Assembly: GCA_965646165.1 (NCBI GenBank)
Contig: CBFFYP010000135.1
Span: 1 to 5,709 of the forward strand
From: MGBC114844 sp910585855
GTDB lineage: Bacteria > Bacillota > Clostridia > Lachnospirales > Lachnospiraceae
Length of the DNA: 5,709 nt
Direction: 5' to 3'
The number at the start of each line of letters is the position of its first letter. Position 1 is the stretch's first letter. Positions 1-5,709 of this stretch are shown here, piece after piece. The translations under genes and the position numbers were made by a program. The notes beneath the pieces were generated by a model. That model did no database searches, was not told where the DNA came from, and saw nothing but the letters and a program-made list of their open reading frames with translations.

Positions 1-10
1 AAACCTAAGA

Positions 11-50
11 TTTTTTTCACATCCTGCTTTCATGCAGGGTGTGAAAAAAA
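11..50. repeat. Long inverted repeat (hairpin) with T run first and A run last
   Basis: A 17-bp stem pairs 11-27 with 34-50 around a 6-nt loop (TTTCAT, 28-33). The only non-Watson-Crick pair is T22-G39. The core CACATCCTGC / GCAGGGTGTG is GC-containing, and the outer 7 pairs are T(11-17) with A(44-50). A terminator has A before and U after the stem; here the order is the opposite on both strands, so no U tail follows the hairpin either way. It is a clear structure without an obvious termination role. It may be the end of an upstream transcript, an RNA stability element, or one copy of a dispersed palindromic repeat. Confidence 0.7.
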
Positions 51-339
51 AGGGGCGTGTTTAGCCCGGATGATAAGAAAGCAGTTGTCTTACGGTTGAT
101 AAAATCCTTCCTTACACCCATTACGTTCCGGCTGTTATGAGGGCGAATTGCGCCCCGGTCTGTCTGGTTGAGAAAAGGAAAAGGCAGAAGTCTTAGAACT
201 TCTTGCTTTTTGGAAACCGGAACAGCAGGTTGCCCACCGTTTTCGAATTTGGCGTCCTCTGGCGTCCTCTGACCTCCTCTGATGTCCTCTACACAGTTGT
301 CCTTTTATTTTAAATTTGGAAAATAGTAGAAAAGAATAG
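51..339. other. Non-coding intergenic block, GC-richer than the genes, with several inverted repeats
   Basis: No frame here has a ribosome binding site and convincing protein content. By hand count GC is about 53% over 121-180 and 56% over 211-290, clearly above the AT-rich surroundings. Complementary segments nest: ACGGT 92-96 with ACCGT 236-240, and GTTCCGG 125-131 with CCGGAAC 217-223. Inside the latter lie two hairpins, GGGCG 141-145 with CGCCC 151-155 and AGAAGT 186-191 with ACTTCT 198-203. A T5 run at 207-211 follows the second hairpin and could make it a weak terminator. The nesting could mean an unrecognised structured RNA or a decayed element. I match it to no known RNA family, and I see no clear promoter for it. 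Confidence 0.35.
251..290. repeat. Four tandem 10-bp repeats (consensus GRYSTCCTCT)
   Basis: The units are GGCGTCCTCT (251-260), GGCGTCCTCT (261-270), GACCTCCTCT (271-280) and GATGTCCTCT (281-290). The last five bases, CCTCT, are constant and the first five drift. A related 8/10 match, GTTGTCCTTT, follows out of phase at 296-305. The 10-bp period is close to one helical turn, so repeated sites would lie on the same DNA face. The array ends 49 bp before the -35 box of the exchanger promoter. It could be a regulator-binding array or a simple slippage repeat; the sequence does not decide. Confidence 0.7.
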
Positions 340-367
340 TTGACATATTTTAAAAATTTAGTATACT
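340..367 (+). promoter_or_regulatory. Sigma-A type promoter of the Mn riboswitch-exchanger unit
   Basis: A perfect -35 box TTGACA (340-345) and a near-consensus -10 box TATACT (362-367) are separated by 16 bp of AT-rich spacer. The start of transcription should fall near 373-375. That coincides with the first base of the P1 helix of the riboswitch (375), which supports both assignments. The promoter is strong by sequence, so regulation is expected after initiation, at the downstream terminator. Confidence 0.85.
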
Positions 368-374
368 TAAGATA

Positions 375-472
375 GTTAAAAGGGAGTAGTTACTATTGTG
401 CAGTCAACATCCCCCGATTTTATATCGTGGCTGCATAACCTTTTTTTAACAGGAAGGGACAAGACTTTTAGC
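375..472 (+). ncRNA. yybP-ykoY family manganese riboswitch aptamer
   Basis: The hallmarks of the yybP-ykoY aptamer occur in order. The 5' segment AAAAGGGAGTAG (378-389) matches the family's AAAGGGGAGUAG. The internal-loop segment GTCAACAT is at 403-410, and ACAAGACTTTT (459-469) matches the family's GCAAGACCUUU. P1 pairs 375-382 with 465-472 (8 bp, one G-U). A second helix pairs 396-403 with 431-438 and is capped by a short stem (CGAT 415-418 with ATCG 424-427). A third hairpin pairs 439-445 with 451-457 just before the CAAGAC loop. In the known family two loops dock around Mn2+ (with Mg2+), turning on Mn exporters. The 3' P1 strand overlaps the terminator stem, as expected for an ON switch. 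Confidence 0.9.
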
Positions 473-501
473 ATTTTGTGCGAAAGTTTTGTCCTTTTTT
501 T
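457..501 (+). terminator. Riboswitch-controlled intrinsic terminator (expression platform)
   Basis: Segment 457-468 (GGACAAGACTTT) pairs with 483-494 (AAAGTTTTGTCC) over 12 bp with one G-U pair. An inner GCA/TGC pairing (471-473 with 479-481) shortens the loop. The stem is followed at once by seven T residues (495-501). Its left arm contains both the CAAGAC loop and the 3' strand of P1, so the folded aptamer and the terminator exclude each other. Mn2+ binding should therefore prevent termination and allow read-through into the exchanger gene. Confidence 0.9.
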
Positions 502-562
502 GTGGCTTCTGAATAAGAAGTACACAAAGCACACAGAATACAAAAAAATTCAAAGGAGAAAC

Positions 563-567
563 GGAGG
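563..567 (+). promoter_or_regulatory. Ribosome binding site that fixes the exchanger start
   Basis: GGAGG at 563-567 lies 7 nt before ATG 575 and is preceded by a second purine-rich AAAGGAG (553-559). The same frame stays open upstream to a GTG at 398, but that codon has no comparable RBS and lies inside the riboswitch aptamer, so 575 is the real start. The leader between terminator and RBS holds one small hairpin: TGTG and CTTCT (501-510) pair with AGAAG and CACA (516-526). Confidence 0.9.
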
Positions 568-574
568 AAAAGAA

Positions 575-1510
575 ATGGAAGTATTGATTCAGTTGGGATT
601 GTTAGCAGTAGGGTTTGTTATGTTGATTAAGGGGGCGGATTGGTTTGTAGACGGAGTATCTGGAATTGCTGAAAAATTTGGGATTCCTCAGCTTGTGATT
701 GGACTTACGATTGTTGCTATGGGAACAAGTGCGCCGGAGGCAGCGGTAAGCATTACTGCTGCTTTGAAAGGAAGTGCCGGTATTACGGTTGGAAATGTAG
801 TTGGAAGTAATATTATGAATGTATTGGTTATCCTTGGAATTACTTCTGTTATTACTGCTATTGCCGTGCAGAAGTCTACTGTTCGGATTGAATTGCCTTT
901 TATGATAGGAGTGTCGGTTGTGTTTTTAGTTTGTGGTTGGACCGGCAACCAGATTACTCGTATAGAGGGAGTTTTGCTTTGGGGATTTTTCTTGGTTTAT
1001 TTGTTTTATCTGTTTCAGGCAGCAAAAAACGGAATGGAACAGCAGCAGGAAGAAGAAAAACAGGAAAGTGTTGTAAAATTAATTCTTACAGGAATAATAG
1101 GAATGGTGCTGATTATTGTGGGAAGTGATGTAACCGTTGATGCTGCTACTGTACTTGCTACGATTTTCGGAATGAGTGAGCGGTTTATCGGACTTACGAT
1201 TGTTGCTTTTGGAACTTCACTTCCTGAGTTGGTGACTTCTGTAATTGCTGCACGAAAGGGAAAGGCAGATATTGCAGTTGGAAATATCGTGGGAAGCAAT
1301 ATTTTTAATATTTTGTTTGTAGTTGGAACAACAGCTTTAATTGTACCTGTACCATTTTCACCGGAATTTTATATAGATGGAATTGTTGCTATTTTGGCAG
1401 GAATCCTGCTTTGGCTATGTGTATTTCAAAAAAAGCTGCTGGAGCGATGGGGCGGAGGAATTATGCTGGTTGGATATTTGGCATATTTTGGTTATCTTTT
1501 GGCAAAATAA
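575..1510 (+). CDS. CaCA-family cation (Ca2+/Na+ type) exchanger, likely Mn2+ exporter
   Basis: This is a 311-aa integral membrane protein, full length for the bacterial YrbG-like branch of the Ca2+/cation antiporter superfamily (usually about 300-325 aa). The diagnostic alpha repeats are both intact: GTSAPE (50-55) with GNVVGSNIMN (73-82), and GTSLPE (213-218) with GNIVGSNIFN (236-245). The Glu in each GTSxPE lies in the ion-binding centre of known family members. About ten hydrophobic helices are arranged five plus five around a charged, Glu/Gln-rich cytoplasmic-type loop at roughly 152-166. Family members exchange a divalent cation for Na+ or H+. The upstream yybP-ykoY riboswitch points to Mn2+ efflux under Mn excess as the physiological role; this is inference, and Ca2+ transport remains possible. 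The gene seems monocistronic. Confidence 0.93.
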   Translation: MEVLIQLGLLAVGFVMLIKGADWFVDGVSGIAEKFGIPQLVIGLTIVAMGTSAPEAAVSITAALKGSAGITVGNVVGSNIMNVLVILGITSVITAIAVQKSTVRIELPFMIGVSVVFLVCGWTGNQITRIEGVLLWGFFLVYLFYLFQAAKNGMEQQQEEEKQESVVKLILTGIIGMVLIIVGSDVTVDAATVLATIFGMSERFIGLTIVAFGTSLPELVTSVIAARKGKADIAVGNIVGSNIFNILFVVGTTALIVPVPFSPEFYIDGIVAILAGILLWLCVFQKKLLERWGGGIMLVGYLAYFGYLLAK

Positions 1511-1514
1511 GAAG

Positions 1515-1555
1515 CAGTTCAGAAATAACTTTTATAGGTTGTGTAACTGATTTTT
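1515..1555 (+). terminator. Weak candidate terminator after the exchanger gene
   Basis: CAGTT (1515-1519) can pair with AACTG (1545-1549), or TCAG (1519-1522) with CTGA (1547-1550). Either is followed by a T5 run (1551-1555). The stem is short and the loop is long, with only partial inner pairing, so this is tentative. The rest of the 124-bp gap to the rhamnosidase gene holds only a poor promoter match (TTGTGT 1539-1544, 17 bp, TGTTAT 1562-1567). I see no convincing operator or catabolite-repression site in it. Confidence 0.25.
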
Positions 1556-1634
1556 GATTGGTGTTATTGGAGAAAAAGACAAGCAATATGAAAAGCTATT
1601 TTTGAACAGATCCTAAGCAGGGAAAGGAAAAGAG

Positions 1635-4600
1635 ATGAACAAGCTGGTTCGAATTGTAAATTTAAAAACGGAATATATGGTGTGTCCTATTGGAATGGAT
1701 GAAAAAAATCCTGCTTTTTCTTGGCAGATGGAAGCCAAACATTATGGAGCGGCACAGAGTGCATATCAGATCGTGGTGTGGAAAGAAGATATAATAGAGG
1801 ATATAGTAAGAAAGACGATTGTATGGGACAGCAAAAAGGTTTTATCTAAGCAGTCAGTAGCAGTTCTTTATCAGGGAACGATGCTTTCTCCAAAAAAGCG
1901 TTATTATTGGGACGTCACTGTTTGGGATGAACAGGGAGCAGCAAAAAAAAGTGATACGACATGGTTTGAAACAGGACTGATGGGAACGAAAAAAGAGGTT
2001 TGGAACGGTGCAGAGTTTATTGGAAGTTCAAAAGCAGGTATTAATACGGCTGCGTTGGAAAACTGGTGCTATCAGGTAACATTTCGGGTAGAAGAAGGAA
2101 ACACAGCAGGATTTGTTATGGCAGCCAGAGATCGAGAGAATTATGTGCTTTTTGAAGTCGATTTAAAGACACGCTATTTAAAAGCGTTTGCCTATTCGGA
2201 TTGTGCTTGGAATGGAAGCCGTGAGAGTGGAGCAGTTTCTGAGATTGTTTTTTTAGGAAAAAAAAGTAAGTATTGGATTTCAAAAGAAGCTGTGCCAGAG
2301 GGAACAGAAGAACAGAGTCAGCAGATAGTCTGGATTGTAAAAAAGCGAACCGTAACAGTGAAAATAAACGGTGTGCCTATTATTGAGCAGGAAGAAGATT
2401 TTTTGCCGCCCAACCCGCCAAATCAGCCTAGAAAGTCATATCTTATGTTGGTTGGGTTTCGGCAGGTGAGTAATCGGGCATTTTATCAAAAAGTTGTTAT
2501 TTCGGATGCGGTTACAAAAGAAATTTATCTGCAGGAGGATTTTACAGATTCAAGTGGTGTTTTTTCTTCACTTGGAACAGTAAAAAATGGAGAATTAAAA
2601 GTAGATCATGTATTTGAACTGGCTTGTCCTTGTCCGGGACTGCATTTACAAAAGATATTTTATTTGGATCAAAAGGTACATGGAGGGATTCGAACGGCAC
2701 GGATTTACGCTTCGGCTCGTGGAAGTTATGAGATGTATTGTAATGGCAGACGAATTGGAGAAGAATATTTAACGCCGGGATTTACCGACTATCGAATCCG
2801 AATTCCCTATCAGGTTTATCCGGCAGAAGAATATATAAAAGAAGGGGAAAACCATTGGTTTGTTATGGTTGGTAAGGGGTATTATTCTGGATATTGCGGC
2901 TATGCAGGTGCGATGATTTACGGAAGAGAAAGTGCTTTTTTGGCACAGCTTATTATTTGCTATAAGGATGGAACAGAAGAAATAATAAAAACAGATGAAA
3001 CTTGGATGTATACAGGAAAAGGACCTCTTATCGATTCGGATTATTTAGACGGAGAAATTTATGATGCCCGATTAGAAGAAGTTGTTGGGATGCAGAAGAT
3101 AGATAGCAGAGATTGTTTGGATAAAATTTGGAAACCTTGCAGAAAAAAGAAATGGGCATTTCCAGTATTGCCAACGAATGGATCTTTTGAAAAAGAACCA
3201 GACTTTGAATTATCAGCACAGATTGGTTTAGGTGCAAAAATAGAACGGGTTTTAAAGCCGATTGCGGTATGGGAAAATCCAAAAGGACATTTTGTCTATG
3301 ATCTTGGGCAAAATATGGTTGGAATGGTGCGGATAAAAGTAAAAGCAAAAAGAGGAAGTTCGTTTCGTCTGCGCTATGGAGAGATGTGTTATCGAAATGG
3401 GGAATTATATCTGCAGAATATGCGGACAGCCGCCAATACCGATATCTATATCTGCAAAGGTTCAAAAACAGGAGAAGAATTTATCCCATCTTTTACTTCA
3501 CATGGATTTCGCTATGTAGAGATAACCGGAAATGGTCAGCCTCTTTTGGATTATAGTTTTATTATTGCATTAGAAGGACTGGTGCTGTGCAGTACAATAC
3601 ATAAAACAGGAGAATTTGCTTGTTCTAATTCGCAGATTAACCAGCTTCAAAAAAATATAGAGTGGGGGCAGCGGGGCAATTATCTATTAATTCCAACAGA
3701 TTGTCCGCAGAGAAATGAACGGATGGGTTGGACAGGAGATGCACAGATTTTTGCTGGAACAGCAGTGTTTTCTATGGACAGCTATATGTTTTTGCGAAAA
3801 TGGCTTCAGGATTTGCGAGATGGGCAGTTTTTATATCAGAAAGACGGTGCAGTACCGGATATTGCACCTCTTGGCGGAGATAATCGTGCAGATGGTTGTG
3901 CCGGATGGGGGGATGCAGCAGTAATTGTACCATGGGAACTCTATTTGGCATATGGGGATATTCGAATTTTAGAAGAAAATTATCAGATGATGCAGCAGTG
4001 GGTTTTCTATCAAAGTCAGGAAGAACGGCAAAATTATGGGCTTCGTACTGTAAATGGAGTAAAAGTACCAGAGCAGTCCGATCTGGCTTCTATTCCATTT
4101 CTTCAAGTACAGCAAAGAAGAGGCGATCATTTGACTTTTGATGAATCGACACCGTTTATTCTTTCGGCAACGGCTTATGCGGCACATACATCGGATTTAA
4201 TGGGAAAAATTGCACAGCTACTTGGAAAAGAAAGCGATGCGGCATTTTATAAAAAAAGATTTTCTCTGATACGGCAGGCTTTTTGTGAAGCGTGGGTAAA
4301 AGAGGACGGAACATTGGGATATTGGGGTGAGATGAGCAAGTCTGATTTGGATGTAAACGGAAATAGAATTTGTGAAACATACTACTCAAATGAAGAAGGA
4401 AATCCGAATCATCCAAGCCAGACAGCATATGCTTTGGCAGTTGATTTTCATTTGATTCCGAATAATAAGTTAGACGGAGCAAAAAGGGGGCTTTTACAGG
4501 CACTGATTGATCAAAAAATGCATATTTCAACAGGTTTTTTAGGAATTTCTCATATCAATCCGGCACTTTCAAAAGTGGGGCTTTTGTCGGAAGCATTTGC

Positions 4601-5096
4601 GCTTTTAGAGCAGGAAGAAAATCCAAGCTGGCTGTATAGTGTAAAAAATGGGGCAACTACAATATGGGAACGATGGAATTCCTATTGTGCAGAAACGGAT
4701 ACATTTGGAGATGTTTCTATGAATTCCTTTAATCATTATGCATATGGGGCAGTGGGGGAGTGGATGTATCAAAAGATATTAGGTATTCAAACTTCGGAAG
4801 AAGCAGGAGAGCAGGGGTATAAAAAAGTTATTTTAGAACCGACGATTGGAGGGACATTGACTTTTGCTAAGGGATATTATGACTCTTCCTATGGACGAAT
4901 TATTTCGGAGTGGAAGATAGAGGAAAAAACGGTAATCTATCAGTGCAGTATACCGGCGAATACAACAGGAGAGGTGATTTTGCCGATTGGAAGTAAAATG
5001 ATAGTAGGGATGCAGGGGGTTTTATTTCAGATGGAGGAAATAAAGAAGGTGTTTGTTTTGCAAAGTGGATGGTATCAATTTCAGTGGGATATATAA
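1635..5096 (+). CDS. GH78 alpha-L-rhamnosidase, intracellular, 1153 aa
   Basis: It hydrolyses terminal alpha-L-rhamnose from glycosides by an inverting mechanism (family knowledge). Domains in order: N-terminal Fn3-like region (about 5-115, with NPAFSW and SAYQIVVW); extra beta-rich region (about 124-340); Bac_rhamnosid_N-type domain (about 345-515, with CNGRRIGEEYLTPGFTDYR at 369-387); concanavalin-like domain (about 525-650, YDLGQNMVGMVRI); (alpha/alpha)6 catalytic domain (about 656-1045); C-terminal beta-sandwich (about 1060-1153). The general acid is Glu695 in DCPQRNERMGWTGD (689-702). The base is Glu1012 in WERW (1011-1014), followed by FNHYAYG (1032-1038). Asn694 replaces the Asp often seen in that motif. 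There is no signal peptide, so it should act on imported substrates. AAGGA (1624-1628), 6 nt upstream of the ATG, supports the start. The extra region makes it longer than common GH78 enzymes (roughly 870-1050 aa). No sugar transporter or regulator lies in the window. Confidence 0.95.
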   Translation: MNKLVRIVNLKTEYMVCPIGMDEKNPAFSWQMEAKHYGAAQSAYQIVVWKEDIIEDIVRKTIVWDSKKVLSKQSVAVLYQGTMLSPKKRYYWDVTVWDEQGAAKKSDTTWFETGLMGTKKEVWNGAEFIGSSKAGINTAALENWCYQVTFRVEEGNTAGFVMAARDRENYVLFEVDLKTRYLKAFAYSDCAWNGSRESGAVSEIVFLGKKSKYWISKEAVPEGTEEQSQQIVWIVKKRTVTVKINGVPIIEQEEDFLPPNPPNQPRKSYLMLVGFRQVSNRAFYQKVVISDAVTKEIYLQEDFTDSSGVFSSLGTVKNGELKVDHVFELACPCPGLHLQKIFYLDQKVHGGIRTARIYASARGSYEMYCNGRRIGEEYLTPGFTDYRIRIPYQVYPAEEYIKEGENHWFVMVGKGYYSGYCGYAGAMIYGRESAFLAQLIICYKDGTEEIIKTDETWMYTGKGPLIDSDYLDGEIYDARLEEVVGMQKIDSRDCLDKIWKPCRKKKWAFPVLPTNGSFEKEPDFELSAQIGLGAKIERVLKPIAVWENPKGHFVYDLGQNMVGMVRIKVKAKRGSSFRLRYGEMCYRNGELYLQNMRTAANTDIYICKGSKTGEEFIPSFTSHGFRYVEITGNGQPLLDYSFIIALEGLVLCSTIHKTGEFACSNSQINQLQKNIEWGQRGNYLLIPTDCPQRNERMGWTGDAQIFAGTAVFSMDSYMFLRKWLQDLRDGQFLYQKDGAVPDIAPLGGDNRADGCAGWGDAAVIVPWELYLAYGDIRILEENYQMMQQWVFYQSQEERQNYGLRTVNGVKVPEQSDLASIPFLQVQQRRGDHLTFDESTPFILSATAYAAHTSDLMGKIAQLLGKESDAAFYKKRFSLIRQAFCEAWVKEDGTLGYWGEMSKSDLDVNGNRICETYYSNEEGNPNHPSQTAYALAVDFHLIPNNKLDGAKRGLLQALIDQKMHISTGFLGISHINPALSKVGLLSEAFALLEQEENPSWLYSVKNGATTIWERWNSYCAETDTFGDVSMNSFNHYAYGAVGEWMYQKILGIQTSEEAGEQGYKKVILEPTIGGTLTFAKGYYDSSYGRIISEWKIEEKTVIYQCSIPANTTGEVILPIGSKMIVGMQGVLFQMEEIKKVFVLQSGWYQFQWDI

Positions 5097-5124
5097 GAAG
5101 TGGGATTTTATTTTCTTGACCCCG

Positions 5125-5170
5125 AAACAAAAAAGAATTTCCTCCCATGTAAAATTTTCTTTGTTTTTTT
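5125..5170 (+). terminator. AT-rich intrinsic terminator after the rhamnosidase gene
   Basis: AAACAAA (5125-5131) and GAATTT (5135-5140) pair with TTTGTTT (5160-5166) and AAATTTTC (5152-5159), with small bulges. A T7 run ends at 5170. The order A run, stem, T run is correct for the + strand. The stem is weak because it is nearly all A-T. A competing pairing, TGGGA (5101-5105) with TCCCA (5143-5147), involves its loop. Confidence 0.5.
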
Positions 5171-5223
5171 ATCATAATATATCAAGTTTCAAAAAACTAA
5201 TTGCAGTAAATGGAAATTGGAAG

Positions 5224-5232
5224 TGGTATAAT
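5224..5232 (+). promoter_or_regulatory. Extended -10 promoter for the small downstream gene
   Basis: A consensus TATAAT (5227-5232) is preceded by TG one base upstream (5224-5225), giving an extended -10 element. The best -35-like sequence is TTGCAG (5201-5206), but its 20-bp spacing is too long, so the extended -10 probably carries recognition. Transcription would start near 5238-5240, leaving a leader of about 67 nt before ATG 5306. Confidence 0.6.
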
Positions 5233-5305
5233 TATATTTACAAAGATTATTCCTCTGCTTAAAGGCAATGGGTTTCCGTCTATGACAATAGAAAGGATTT
5301 TATTT

Positions 5306-5620
5306 ATGAAAAATATTTGTATAGAAAAAATATGGTATGAATTTTTAGAAATACAAAGTCCAGTTGACCATTTTGACTGCAATTCAGATGTAATTTTTGA
5401 ATTAAATGATGGCAGCAAATGGGTGGCTACATTCTTTACTTATAAAAATATTGAAACTTTGCGAAAGAAAAATCAGTTGACTGGTGAATGTTTGAATGGT
5501 ACATATTTTTGTGCAACGGATATGATTTTAATTTCTGAAATGTCTGAGAAGATTATCAAGGCTGTTTTAGATGAAATGATTTCGAATGATGAAATAGAAA
5601 TTTACTGTCAAAAGTTATAA
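5306..5620 (+). CDS. Small acidic protein of unknown function, 104 aa
   Basis: The start is ATG 5306, chosen because AAAGGA (5292-5297) lies 8 nt upstream. The frame is open to an earlier ATG at 5210, but that codon lies upstream of the -10 box and has no RBS. The protein is soluble, with no signal peptide or membrane segment, and acidic (18 Asp/Glu against 10 Lys/Arg). It has aromatic-rich strands (WYEF 10-13, KWVATFFTY 38-46), a CLNGTYFCATDMILI segment (62-76), five Cys at 5, 25, 62, 69 and 101, and a predicted C-terminal helix (about 78-93). The strand pattern and small acidic build resemble immunity-type or other orphan Firmicute proteins, but I do not recognise the family and no toxin gene is visible. 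It has its own promoter and is separated from the rhamnosidase by a terminator. Confidence 0.75.
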   Translation: MKNICIEKIWYEFLEIQSPVDHFDCNSDVIFELNDGSKWVATFFTYKNIETLRKKNQLTGECLNGTYFCATDMILISEMSEKIIKAVLDEMISNDEIEIYCQKL

Positions 5621-5622
5621 AA

Positions 5623-5656
5623 TTTTTTAGATAAAATGGTTGATTATCTCAAAAAA
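5623..5656. repeat. AT-rich hairpin with T run first and A run last, after the small gene
   Basis: TTTTTTAGATAA (5623-5634) pairs with TTATCT (5644-5649) and AAAAAA (5651-5656), with C5650 bulged and a 9-nt loop (5635-5643). That is 12 pairs. It starts two bases after the stop codon of the small gene. As with the hairpin at 11-50, the T run precedes and the A run follows the stem, so neither strand reads as a standard terminator. The remaining bases to the window end hold nothing I can assign with confidence. Confidence 0.45.
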
Positions 5657-5709
5657 GCCTTGATTTACGGGCATACAAGCAGGATTTCAAGCTGAATTTA
5701 CTACCAATT

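Noticed and set aside
17..121. Minus-strand 34-codon frame starting at ATG (121-119)
   Set aside because: It has no ribosome binding site, is short, and its end crosses the 11-50 hairpin.
82..301. 8-bp direct repeat CAGTTGTC (82-89 and 294-301) flanking the GC-rich block, like a target-site duplication
   Set aside because: One shared 8-mer within 300 bp is expected by chance about as often as not, and there are no terminal inverted repeats or transposase.
688..1299. Long minus-strand frames (948-688 and 1299-1015) antisense to the exchanger
   Set aside because: They are mirror frames of the two repeated alpha-motif regions, with no RBS or recognisable protein content.
1589..1605. Possible CcpA cre site or AT-rich dyad (TGAAAAGCTATTTTTGA) before the rhamnosidase gene
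   Set aside because: The essential central CG is replaced by GC and the 3' half does not match the consensus.
3028..4530. Several minus-strand and alternative-frame ORFs inside the rhamnosidase gene
   Set aside because: They overlap a strongly supported GH78 coding frame and lack RBS and family features.
5210..5305. N-terminal extension of the small protein from ATG 5210
   Set aside because: It spans the extended -10 promoter, has no RBS, and a good RBS precedes ATG 5306.

Overview
The window looks like a low-GC Firmicute chromosome, probably a gut clostridium of the Lachnospiraceae type. The signs are AT-rich codon use, strong GGAGG or AAGGA ribosome binding sites, a textbook TTGACA/TATACT promoter, a Mn2+ riboswitch with a built-in intrinsic terminator, and a large intracellular GH78 rhamnosidase. 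The taxon is inferred from style only; there is no marker gene.

Layout. Positions 1-339 have no supported gene. They hold a 17-bp hairpin with T and A runs in the reverse of terminator order (11-50), a GC-richer non-coding block with several inverted repeats (about 92-240), and four tandem 10-bp repeats (251-290). Positions 340-574 are the control region of the first gene: a sigma-A type promoter, a yybP-ykoY (manganese) riboswitch aptamer at about 375-472, an overlapping terminator at 457-501, then a short leader with a strong RBS. The gene (575-1510) is a complete 311-aa CaCA-family cation exchanger with both alpha repeats. The riboswitch implies that it exports Mn2+ when the metal is in excess. 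This is the most informative unit in the window.

After a 124-bp gap comes a complete 1153-aa GH78 alpha-L-rhamnosidase (1635-5096) with both catalytic glutamates, no signal peptide, and about 200 extra residues in its N-terminal half. It probably removes rhamnose from imported glycosides in the cytoplasm, and it is not obviously linked to the exchanger. An AT-rich terminator (5125-5170) follows. An extended -10 promoter then leads to a small acidic 104-aa protein of unknown function (5306-5620). The right edge holds an AT-rich hairpin and a short reverse-strand frame running off the window.

The window looks like three independent + strand transcription units: metal homeostasis, glycoside breakdown, and an orphan small protein. 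I see no CRISPR array, tRNA, rRNA, insertion sequence or clear defence system. The riboswitch and exchanger pair has a testable function. The 5' non-coding block is the least explained part.
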